Part shown: positions 1 through 5,318 of the stretch, piece after piece
Position numbering within the stretch: position 1 is the first letter of the stretch
How the letters are laid out: each line of letters opens with the position of its first letter
Origin: DATEJJ01 sp039649115
Lineage (GTDB): Bacteria; Actinomycetota; Actinomycetes; Mycobacteriales; Micromonosporaceae
Assembly (NCBI GenBank): GCA_039649115.1
Contig: JBBWZQ010000050.1
Span: 1 to 5,363 of the forward strand
Length of the DNA stretch: 5,363 nucleotides
Direction of reading: 5' to 3'
Program-made: the position numbers and the translations under genes
Notes under the pieces: model-generated
Seen by the model: the letters and a program-made list of their open reading frames with translations, nothing else
Database searches by the model: none
What the model was told of the DNA's origin: nothing

Positions 1-251
1 ACTTCTCCATCGACCTGCCCGAGGCGGCCGTGGCGATCCAGGTGTCGGGCACGTTCGGCTCGCGGCAGGAGGAGGCGCAGCGGCTCGGCCGGGTACTGCG
101 CCCGAAGGCGGACGGCCGGCAGGCGCACTTCTACACCGTGGTGGCCCGGGACACGATCGACACGGAATATGCCGCGCACCGGCAGCGGTTCCTCGCCGAG
201 CAGGGATACGGCTACACGATCGTGGACGCCGACGACGTCCTGGCTCCGTAG
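1..251 (+). CDS. xpb: XPB/Rad25-type DNA repair helicase, C-terminal end (5' truncated by window)
   Basis: This is the C-terminal 82 residues of a superfamily 2 DNA helicase of the XPB (Rad25/ERCC3) type. The first full codon is at base 3, and the frame stays open until TAG at 249-251. The visible part begins FSIDLPEAAVAIQVSG and contains helicase motif VI as QRLGRVLRPK, whose arginines contact the ATP gamma-phosphate in superfamily 2 enzymes. A SRQEEAQ segment precedes motif VI and the tail ends in YGYTIVDADDVLAP, both typical of bacterial XPB. The family unwinds DNA 3' to 5' using ATP and is thought to act in repair in actinobacteria. The DEAD-box motifs and the N-terminal damage-recognition region lie outside the window. 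The stop codon is two bases from the stop of the convergent gene. A different SF2 helicase is possible, but the motif VI context fits XPB closely. Confidence 0.93.
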   Translation, partial: FSIDLPEAAVAIQVSGTFGSRQEEAQRLGRVLRPKADGRQAHFYTVVARDTIDTEYAAHRQRFLAEQGYGYTIVDADDVLAP

Positions 252-253
252 GG

Positions 254-796
254 CTAGGCGCCGTACCCCTGGTCGACGATGCGCTTGGCCGAGAGGGCGT
301 ACTGCTGCGGGTCGTCCGGAGCGAAGGTGGCGAGCCCGTCGACGTACCGGTTGTACATGCAGAACGCCGCCGCGATCAGTACCGTGTCGTGGATCTCCAG
401 GTCGGTCGCCCCCTCGGTACGGGCGGCATCGATCATCTCGCGGGTGACCGCACGCGCGTCGTCCCGCACGGTACCGGCGATGCGCAGCAGGGCGCGCAGC
501 TTGGCGGAGATCGGCGCGGTCTGCGGGTCGTGGCACACCTGATCCACGAGCGTCATGCCCTCGTCGAGCTGCGCCGCGGCGAAGGCCGAGTGCGACGCGC
601 AGCAGAACCGGCACTCGTTGAGCCCCGAGACGTACGCGGCGATCAGCTCGCGCTCGCCGCGACTGAGCGGATGCGGCCCGCGCAGGAGCACCTCGGCCAG
701 CTCGTTGAGCGGCTTCGCGGTCTCCGGACGGAACCGCATCGGGCCGGTGATGCCCGGAAACTCGGTCTCGTCGACACCCAGGTCGATGTGCGCCAT
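254..796 (-). CDS. AhpD-like / carboxymuconolactone decarboxylase family protein (peroxidase-related)
   Basis: This 180-residue protein has the AhpD core domain. The active-site signature ECRFCCASH runs from Glu61 to His69, giving a CxxC pair at Cys62 and Cys65 and a following His69. Glu50 lies 12 residues before Cys62. This Glu/Cys/Cys/His spacing is the same as in Mycobacterium tuberculosis AhpD (E118, C130, C133, H137), where the cysteines reduce peroxides. The extra histidine inside the AhpD CxxC pair is Phe64 here, as in many peroxidase-related members whose substrate is unknown. An additional Cys66 sits directly after the pair. There is no signal peptide, so it should be cytoplasmic. 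The ATG at 794-796 is preceded by a good ribosome-binding site. It follows the MetE-like gene by 23 bases on the same strand, so co-transcription is likely. The exact substrate (alkyl hydroperoxide, lactone or another redox partner) cannot be told. Confidence 0.92.
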   Translation of the reverse strand: MAHIDLGVDETEFPGITGPMRFRPETAKPLNELAEVLLRGPHPLSRGERELIAAYVSGLNECRFCCASHSAFAAAQLDEGMTLVDQVCHDPQTAPISAKLRALLRIAGTVRDDARAVTREMIDAARTEGATDLEIHDTVLIAAAFCMYNRYVDGLATFAPDDPQQYALSAKRIVDQGYGA

Positions 797-802
797 CGAT
801 CA

Positions 803-811
803 CTCCCTCCC
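803..811 (-). promoter_or_regulatory. ribosome-binding site of the AhpD-like gene
   Basis: Read on the minus strand this is GGGAGGGAG, six bases before the ATG at 796-794. It lies wholly within the 23-base gap after the MetE-like stop codon, fixes the start of the AhpD-like gene, and supports translation from a shared transcript. Confidence 0.75.
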
Positions 812-819
812 ACGCCCGG

Positions 820-1893
820 TCATGACATTCCCAACGCGCCGGCGGCAAGCGCGGTGCCCTCCAGGCGCGCGCGTACCTTCGCCCAGGCCGTCTCCCGCGA
901 GGTCGACACGTCGTCACCGAACGGCGCGAACCCGCAGTCGTCGCAGGTGCCGAGCAGGTCCGGCGGCAGGTACCCGGCGGCGAGCAGGACCCGGTCGCGC
1001 ACCTGGGCCGGCGTCTCCACCACCGGATCGATCGGATCGGTCACGCCGACGAAGATCCGCTGGTCGGGCCGCCTGTGCTCGGCGATCGCGGCCAGCACGC
1101 GCTCGGGCTCCCGCTCACTCGCCAGCTGGATGTAGAACGCGCCGGCGTGCAGCGAGAAGAGGCTGGGCAGCAGTTCGGCGTAGTCGACATCGAGGCTGTG
1201 CGTCGAGTCCTGGTCGCCGCCGGGACAGGTGTGTACCCCGATGCGGGCCTGCTCGGCGGGCGTGAACCGGTCGAGGACGCGGTTGACGATCGCCACGAGC
1301 GAGCCGAGCAGGTTCTTCGAGGGGTCGAGCTTGACCGACAGCCGCCCCTCGGTGAAGTCGAGCTGCACGCACCGCGCGCCGGCCTCCAGCGCGCCACGGA
1401 TGTCCGCCTCGGCCTCGTCGGCGAGGTCGCCGAGGAATGCCTCCCGGTCGTACCCTTCGATGCCGGCCGGCGGGTACAGCAGGCTCAGCGCGGACGGCGC
1501 GATCACGGCCTGCTTCACGGGTGCCGTCGCGTGCCGCAGTGCCGCCCGCACATACCGCTCGGACCGGACGGCGTACCGGAAGGGGCCCGCGGTCAGCCTC
1601 GGCAGTTGCCGGGTGTGGCCGTCGGCGAACGGGATGACCGCACCATCCGGTGCCAGGTTGGCGAGACCGTCCAGGGGGTACGTCGCGAAGCTGGGCTTGG
1701 TCTGCTCGCCATCGGTGACGACCGGTGAGCCGAGCGCCTCGAAACGCGTGATCGTGTCCCGCACCGCGTCGTCGTACAGCGCATCGAGTGTGTCCCGCCC
1801 GATCCGGCCGTCCGCATGGTCCCGGAGGCCGGCGAGCAACGCAGCGGGCCGCGGCATACTCCCGATCGGTTCGGTCGGCAGGCTCACATACAT
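820..1893 (-). CDS. MetE catalytic-domain-like cobalamin-independent methionine synthase family protein
   Basis: The protein of about 357 residues corresponds only to the C-terminal catalytic TIM barrel of MetE; full MetE is about 750 residues. It opens with TEPIGSMPRP, which resembles other stand-alone members of the family. Numbered from the TTG at 1896, zinc-ligand candidates are His222 and Cys224 in GVHTCPGG and Cys321 in CDDCGFAP, matching the His-x-Cys and late Cys of MetE. The MetE glutamate ligand is uncertain: Gln257 may occupy it, with Glu261 nearby. The family transfers a methyl group to a zinc-bound thiol such as homocysteine; stand-alone cores often do not use methyl-folate, so the donor is unknown. 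No Shine-Dalgarno sequence precedes the start. Choices are TTG 1896, ATG 1893 and GTG 1887; the GTG sits seven bases after a TAnnnT hexamer and would suit a leaderless message. It probably forms an operon with the AhpD-like gene. Confidence 0.88.
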   Translation of the reverse strand: MYVSLPTEPIGSMPRPAALLAGLRDHADGRIGRDTLDALYDDAVRDTITRFEALGSPVVTDGEQTKPSFATYPLDGLANLAPDGAVIPFADGHTRQLPRLTAGPFRYAVRSERYVRAALRHATAPVKQAVIAPSALSLLYPPAGIEGYDREAFLGDLADEAEADIRGALEAGARCVQLDFTEGRLSVKLDPSKNLLGSLVAIVNRVLDRFTPAEQARIGVHTCPGGDQDSTHSLDVDYAELLPSLFSLHAGAFYIQLASEREPERVLAAIAEHRRPDQRIFVGVTDPIDPVVETPAQVRDRVLLAAGYLPPDLLGTCDDCGFAPFGDDVSTSRETAWAKVRARLEGTALAAGALGMS

Positions 1894-1903
1894 CAATGTA
1901 GTG
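1889..1903 (-). promoter_or_regulatory. possible -10 element and operator at the start of the MetE-like gene
   Basis: On the minus strand TACATT (1900-1895) fits the actinobacterial TAnnnT -10 pattern and stands seven bases before an in-frame GTG at 1887, the spacing seen in leaderless genes. The same stretch forms the palindrome TACAT-TG-ATGTA (1889-1900) over the TTG and ATG start candidates. I see no convincing -35 box. This is inference from pattern only. Confidence 0.35.
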
Positions 1904-2046
1904 GACGGCCCGGGCCTCGGCCATCTCCGAGAGTGCTGGCTCGCCCGCCACCCGGCACATTGGGATCATGTCTGTGCCGCTGGCCGCCCGGCGCCCGCTG
2001 ATTGATCTACCTACCGCACCGCGTCAGGCCAACGGCCAGCCGGAGA
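1894..2046. other. intergenic region upstream of the MetE-like gene
   Basis: This stretch lies between the chitinase terminator hairpin and the MetE-like start and contains no supported gene. It holds an inverted repeat with 7-base arms, CGGCACA (1953-1959) and TGTGCCG (1973-1979), and a 10-base palindrome GGCCCGGGCC (1907-1916). I see no SAM or cobalamin riboswitch core. A minus-strand frame from ATG 1969 runs through here, but it only overlaps the MetE-like gene out of frame and has no recognisable protein character. Confidence 0.6.
1953..1979. repeat. inverted repeat CGGCACA-N13-TGTGCCG
   Basis: Perfect 7-base arms are separated by 13 bases, about 60-85 bases upstream of the MetE-like start. 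The arm centres are 20 bases apart, so it could be a dimeric regulator site or a leader hairpin. No known motif is recognised. Confidence 0.5.
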
Positions 2047-2083
2047 CCCCGGTGGGCCGGCGGGGCGCGCCGGCCCACCGGGG
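2047..2083 (-). terminator. strong GC-rich hairpin terminator after the chitinase gene
   Basis: A perfect 14-base inverted repeat, CCCCGGTGGGCCGG (2047-2060) and CCGGCCCACCGGGG (2070-2083), encloses a 9-base loop. It begins four bases past the chitinase TGA stop (2088-2090) in the direction of transcription. There is no U-rich tail, which is common for terminators in high-GC actinobacteria. It should insulate the chitinase transcript from the MetE-like gene downstream. Confidence 0.82.
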
Positions 2084-2087
2084 TGCC

Positions 2088-3437
2088 TCACCCGGTGAAA
2101 GTGGCGTTGATCGAGGTGAACTGCCAGTTGGACTGGGAGATGCCGCTGCAGTTCTCCACGACCCCGCCGCCGGGGCAGGGCCGGTCCCGGTTGACCGACC
2201 AGACGGCCAGCCGGGCCAGGTGGTGCTGCTGGGCGTAGTCGCGGATGCCCTGGAACGTCGAGGGCGAGACCGTCTCGTTCGAGTCGGTGATGCCGTTCAT
2301 CGACGAGATGCCCATGTGCGCGTACGCCGTGCCGGCGGACCAGCCGAACACGCTCGTCAGGTCACCCCTGAGCCCTTCGGACGCGTTGGTCGTGTCCGCG
2401 AGCATGTTCGAGCCGCCGAAGTCGAACGGCATGATGGTGAACACGTCGACGTCGGCGCCCAGCGCGGCTGACTGGCTGATCAGGCGGGTACCCCACGAGT
2501 CCGGTCCGCCGGTCGTGGTGCCGAACGTCACGATCGTCTTGATACCCGGGTTGTTCTGCTTCACGATCTTCAGCGCGCCGAGGATCCGGTCCTCCACCGT
2601 CGCGTTCTGGAACTCGTCGGTGTTCTCGATGTCGATGTCGATCGCCGGCAGCCGGTACGCGTTGATCACCTGCTGGTACGCGGCCGCGAGCGCGCTGGCG
2701 GACGAGCAGTTGGGGCCCAGCTTGTTGCCGCTCCAGCCGCCGAACGAGATGACCACGTTGCCGCCGGCGGCCCGGATCGCGTTGATGTTCTGCTGGTCCA
2801 CGCCACCGGTCAGGGGACGCTGGCTGTCCCAGGCGGGGGTGCAGCCGCCGCCGGAGAGCATGAAGGCGAGTGTGAACCACTTGACGCCGGTCGCACTCAT
2901 CACGGTGGTGGGTGACGGCGGGTCGCCCCAGCCGAAGTACAGGTACGGCGCGCCAACCCCGCCGCCGGTGCCGCCGGTAGGGGTCGGGCTGGGACTGGGC
3001 GTGACACTCGGGCCCGGGCTCGGTGTGCCTCCGCCCGCGCACGAAGCGCCGTTGATGGCGCAGTTGGTGGGTGACCCGGAGCCGCCGCTGACGATGAAGC
3101 CGAAGGTGACACTGGAGCCGGCCGCCACCGTGCCGTTGTATTCCCGGTTCTTCGCCGTGACGTGCTGCCCGCCGGTGCTGACCAGAGCATCCCAGTAGCT
3201 GCCCATGGACACGCCGGCCGGCAGGTCGAAGGTGACCGTCCAACTGCTGATCGCGCTGCCGGTACCGTTGGTGATCGTGTACTTGCCCTGGTAGCCGCTG
3301 CCCCAGTCGGAGTCCCTGCTGAAGCTGGCGGTGACCGACCCGGCGGCGCCGGCCGCGGTCGCGGTCAGCGCGACACCGGCTCCCAGCACAGCCACGGCCG
3401 CGAGGGCGAGAAGTGCGCGCCCGGGTCGCAGAGCCAT
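2088..3437 (-). CDS. secreted chitinase: signal peptide, CBM2 domain, linker, GH18 catalytic domain
   Basis: The 449-residue exported enzyme hydrolyses beta-1,4 links in chitin. Residues 1 to about 31 form a Sec-type signal peptide: Arg4 and Arg7, a hydrophobic Ala/Leu/Val core, and Ala-rich cleavage sites near 29-32. Residues 34-133 are a CBM2 domain ending in INGASC, with Trp45, Trp82 and Tyr100 at the usual surface-aromatic positions and Cys126/Cys133 able to pair. Residues 135-162 are a Pro/Ser/Thr/Gly-rich linker. The GH18 barrel (about 165-449) shows SFGGW (231-235), the catalytic strand AIDIDIEN with Asp267, Asp269 and acid Glu271, and MPFD (336-339). The first Asp of the usual DxxDxDxE motif is Pro264, which fits the less common GH18 branch resembling Pyrococcus furiosus ChiA. 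ATG 3437 follows a GGGGAGGGG ribosome-binding site and the signal peptide starts there. The frame is open far upstream, but only because of high GC. Confidence 0.95.
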   Translation of the reverse strand: MALRPGRALLALAAVAVLGAGVALTATAAGAAGSVTASFSRDSDWGSGYQGKYTITNGTGSAISSWTVTFDLPAGVSMGSYWDALVSTGGQHVTAKNREYNGTVAAGSSVTFGFIVSGGSGSPTNCAINGASCAGGGTPSPGPSVTPSPSPTPTGGTGGGVGAPYLYFGWGDPPSPTTVMSATGVKWFTLAFMLSGGGCTPAWDSQRPLTGGVDQQNINAIRAAGGNVVISFGGWSGNKLGPNCSSASALAAAYQQVINAYRLPAIDIDIENTDEFQNATVEDRILGALKIVKQNNPGIKTIVTFGTTTGGPDSWGTRLISQSAALGADVDVFTIMPFDFGGSNMLADTTNASEGLRGDLTSVFGWSAGTAYAHMGISSMNGITDSNETVSPSTFQGIRDYAQQHHLARLAVWSVNRDRPCPGGGVVENCSGISQSNWQFTSINATFTG

Positions 3438-3439
3438 TG

Positions 3440-3448
3440 CCCCTCCCC
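3440..3448 (-). promoter_or_regulatory. ribosome-binding site of the chitinase gene
   Basis: Minus-strand GGGGAGGGG ends two bases before the ATG; the GGAGG core is four bases away. The spacing is short, but together with the signal peptide it settles the start at 3437. Confidence 0.7.
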
Positions 3449-3450
3449 AA

Positions 3451-3479
3451 TGTAGTGACGGATGCGAATGAACACTACA
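3451..3479. repeat. inverted repeat TGTAGTG-N15-CACTACA over the chitinase promoter/leader
   Basis: Two perfect 7-base arms (3451-3457 and 3473-3479) have centres 22 bases apart, about two helical turns. The upstream arm covers the proposed -10 box and the other lies in the leader, a layout that suits a repressor operator. It does not match the DasR site or the 12-base chitinase direct repeats known in Streptomyces. Confidence 0.55.
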
Positions 3480-3500
3480 GTGAGGATTATTAACAGTAAA
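3472..3500 (-). promoter_or_regulatory. putative chitinase promoter
   Basis: On the minus strand TTTACT (3500-3495) and TAGTGT (3477-3472) are separated by 17 bases and match the sigma-70-type consensus at 4/6 and 3/6 positions. Transcription would begin near 3465, giving a leader of about 28 bases with the ribosome-binding site. The surrounding 60 bases (3461-3520) are only 38% GC, much lower than the rest of the window, as expected of a melting region. Confidence 0.5.
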
Positions 3501-3507
3501 GCTTCTT

Positions 3508-3542
3508 ACCCAAGCGTTAAGGTTGGGCCCGCTCAGGCGGGC
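3508..3542 (-). terminator. probable glpD terminator: two adjacent hairpins at the stop codon
   Basis: The first hairpin has 6-base arms GCCCGC (3527-3532) and GCGGGC (3537-3542), with the glpD TGA (3535-3533) inside its four-base loop. Immediately downstream in the transcript, CCCAA and TTGGG arms (3509-3513 and 3523-3527) enclose nine bases. They meet or overlap at 3527, so only one may form at a time. Neither has a U tract, so termination is likely but not certain. Confidence 0.5.
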
Positions 3543-5293
3543 TGGGCGGCGCCGCGAACCTCCGGCGCACCGAGGCGCGCCGCGTCCGCCGCCAGGTCGT
3601 CGGGCATCCGCTGCGACTCCCGCTCGGCCGCGACCCGGGCCACGTAGTGCTCCACCTCGCGGGCCCGGGTGGCCGCGTCCCAGCCCAACTGCCCGCCCAT
3701 CAGTTCGGCCACGTGCGCCGCGGTCTCCACCCCCCGGTGCGTGGTCTCGATGGAGATCCGGGTACGCCGGGTCAGCACGTCCTCCAGGTGCAGCGCACCC
3801 TCGGCGCGGACCGCGTACACCGCCTCGGCCGCCAGGTACTCCGGCGCACCGGCGAGGGGGTGGCCCAGCCCCGGCTCCCCCGCGATCAGGTCCAGCAACT
3901 CCGTGCTCAGCGCGCCGTACCGCTCCAGCAGGTGCTCCAGGACTCCGACACTCACCCCGTGCCGGCGCGCCAGGTCGGCCCGGTTGATCCACATAGGACG
4001 GTACCCGTCGGCGCCGAGCAACGGGAGCTGATCCGTACCCGAGGGGGGCACACCCGGGCCGAGCCGCCGGGCGGCCCGGTCGATCACGTCCGCCGCCATC
4101 ACCCGGTACGTGGTGTACTTCCCGCCGGCGACCAGCATCAGGCCCAGCATCGGCTCGACCACCGCGTGTTCCCGGGACAGCTTCGAGGTCTGGTCGTTCT
4201 CCCCGGACAGCAGCGGGCGCAGGCCCGCGTACACCCCCTCGATGTCCGATGTGGACAGAGGGCGGTCCAGCCAGCGGTTCACCTGTTCCAGCAGGTAGGC
4301 GATGTCCCGGGCGGACGCGGCCGGATGGGCCCGGTCCAGCGCCCAGTCCGTGTCGGTGGTACCGATGATCCAGTGCCCGCCCCAGGGCAGCACGAACAGC
4401 ACCGAGGTCGGGGTACGCAGGATCAGCCCCGCGTCGCCGCTGATCGCCGAGCGCGGCACCACCAGGTGCACGCCCTTGCTCGCGCGCACCCGCAGCGCCG
4501 GCCGCACCGGGTAGGCCGGATCGTCCAGCAGCTCCGAGATGTCGTCGCTCCACACGCCGGTCGCCGCGACCACGGTGCGCGCCGCGACCGGGAACTCCGC
4601 GCCGGACTCCATGTCCCGCACCAGCGCGCCGGTGACCTCGCGGGCGTCGCGCACCAGACCCACCACCCGCGCGCTCGGCACGATCGCCGCGCCCAGGCTC
4701 GCCGCGGTGCGCGCCATCGTCGCCACGTAGCGCGCGTCGTCCACCTGGCCGTCGTAGTACTCGATCGCGCCGCTCAGCACGTCCTCGCGCAGCGACGGGA
4801 ACAGCCGGCGGGCCCTGGTCCTGGACAGGTGCCGGTGCACCGGCATGCCCCGACCCGAGCGGGAGCCGAGGACGCCGGCGAACGCGTCGTACAGGGAGAC
4901 GCCCGCCCCGTAGTAGGCGCGGTGCCAGGGCTCGGTCAGCGGTACCAGGATGGGCAGCGGGCGCACCAGGTGCGGGGCGAGCCGGCCGGCCAGCAGGCCA
5001 CGCTCGCGCAGCGCCTCGTGCACCAGGCCGAACTCCAGTTGCTCCAGGTAGCGCAGGCCGCCGTGGATGAGCTTGCTGGACCGGCTGGAGGTACCGGAGG
5101 CCAGGTCCCGGGCCTCGACGAGCGCCACGGACAGCCCGCGCGCCGCCGCGTCGAGCGCCGCTCCGACGCCGGTCACCCCGCCGCCGATGATCAACACGTC
5201 GAACCGGTGCACACGCAGCAGCGCCAGGTCAGCCCTCCGCCGCTGCGGGGAGAGCTGGGAAGCGGCATACCGCGAGACGGTCGGGTCACGCAC
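3533..5293 (-). CDS. glpD: FAD-dependent aerobic glycerol-3-phosphate dehydrogenase
   Basis: The 586-residue GlpD oxidises sn-glycerol 3-phosphate to dihydroxyacetone phosphate and passes electrons to quinone at the membrane face. The N-terminal FAD-binding fold starts at about residue 31: GGGVTGVG (37-44) is the dinucleotide loop and Glu60 is the likely ribose contact. The family block SSRSSKLIHGGLRYLE follows at 69-84. Further GlpD motifs are IIGTTDTDW (309-317), GVYAGLRPLL (353-362) and GGKYTTYR (390-397). Residues from about 425 to 550 form the C-terminal helical domain, followed by an Ala-rich tail. The length exceeds the roughly 500 residues of E. coli GlpD but suits actinobacterial forms. 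The start is GTG at 5293-5291: no Shine-Dalgarno is visible, but a TAnnnT hexamer stands exactly at -12 to -7 relative to it, favouring leaderless translation. No glpK or glpF is in the window. Confidence 0.96.
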   Translation of the reverse strand: MRDPTVSRYAASQLSPQRRRADLALLRVHRFDVLIIGGGVTGVGAALDAAARGLSVALVEARDLASGTSSRSSKLIHGGLRYLEQLEFGLVHEALRERGLLAGRLAPHLVRPLPILVPLTEPWHRAYYGAGVSLYDAFAGVLGSRSGRGMPVHRHLSRTRARRLFPSLREDVLSGAIEYYDGQVDDARYVATMARTAASLGAAIVPSARVVGLVRDAREVTGALVRDMESGAEFPVAARTVVAATGVWSDDISELLDDPAYPVRPALRVRASKGVHLVVPRSAISGDAGLILRTPTSVLFVLPWGGHWIIGTTDTDWALDRAHPAASARDIAYLLEQVNRWLDRPLSTSDIEGVYAGLRPLLSGENDQTSKLSREHAVVEPMLGLMLVAGGKYTTYRVMAADVIDRAARRLGPGVPPSGTDQLPLLGADGYRPMWINRADLARRHGVSVGVLEHLLERYGALSTELLDLIAGEPGLGHPLAGAPEYLAAEAVYAVRAEGALHLEDVLTRRTRISIETTHRGVETAAHVAELMGGQLGWDAATRAREVEHYVARVAAERESQRMPDDLAADAARLGAPEVRGAAQPA

Positions 5294-5299
5294 ACTTAC

Positions 5300-5305
5300 A
5301 CGGTA
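5300..5305 (-). promoter_or_regulatory. putative leaderless -10 element of glpD
   Basis: Minus-strand TACCGT fits TAnnnT and leaves six bases before the GTG start, so the transcript would begin at the start codon itself. A -35 box at the 17-base distance (TCCGTA, 5328-5323) is poor, which suggests activator help or a non-standard sigma factor. Confidence 0.5.
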
Positions 5306-5318
5306 ACCACTCGGTAAC
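5301..5318. repeat. direct repeat CGGTAAC-N4-CGGTAAC upstream of glpD
   Basis: Identical 7-base units at 5301-5307 and 5312-5318 repeat with an 11-base period, so both face the same side of the helix. A partial third copy, CGGTACG, is at 5320-5326. The first unit overlaps the proposed -10 box. This looks like a regulator binding site, but the regulator cannot be named. Confidence 0.5.

Noticed and set aside
389..1135. Long plus-strand frames opposite the AhpD-like and MetE-like genes
   Set aside because: Their composition is Arg/Ser/Pro-rich shadow sequence, and both minus-strand genes are well supported by family motifs and the ribosome-binding site at 803-811.
1115..1969. A 284-codon minus-strand frame overlapping the MetE-like gene, starting MIPMCRVAGE
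   Set aside because: It turns into Arg/Pro-rich low-information sequence inside the MetE-like gene; no domain is recognisable, and the MetE-like frame carries all family motifs.
1894..2046. SAM, cobalamin or other methionine-related riboswitch ahead of the MetE-like gene
   Set aside because: The gap is short and lacks recognisable aptamer cores; a leaderless or near-leaderless start is more likely.
2935..3035. Short repeated G/C blocks in the chitinase linker as a tandem repeat or mobile remnant
   Set aside because: They simply encode the Pro/Ser/Thr/Gly-rich linker between CBM2 and GH18, which is normal for such enzymes.
3438..3532. DasR operator or Streptomyces-type 12-base chitinase direct repeats
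   Set aside because: I looked for the TGGTCTAGACCA-like core and for TGGTCC/AGACCT repeats upstream of the chitinase and found neither.
2088..4553. An 821-codon minus-strand frame joining the chitinase to a long upstream extension over glpD
   Set aside because: The upstream 372 codons overlap glpD in another frame, are Gly/Ala/Arg/Pro-rich without domain character, and the chitinase has its own signal peptide and ribosome-binding site at 3437.
4830..4845. Perfect 16-base palindrome TGCCGGTGCACCGGCA inside glpD
   Set aside because: It lies in coding sequence (around Met150-His154), and palindromes of this length occur by chance at an appreciable rate in GC-rich DNA; nothing else marks it as a regulatory site.
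3647..5317. A 556-codon plus-strand frame opposite glpD
   Set aside because: It is a codon-bias shadow typical of high-GC genes: His/Arg/Gln/Val-rich with no motifs, and the opposite strand encodes a complete GlpD.
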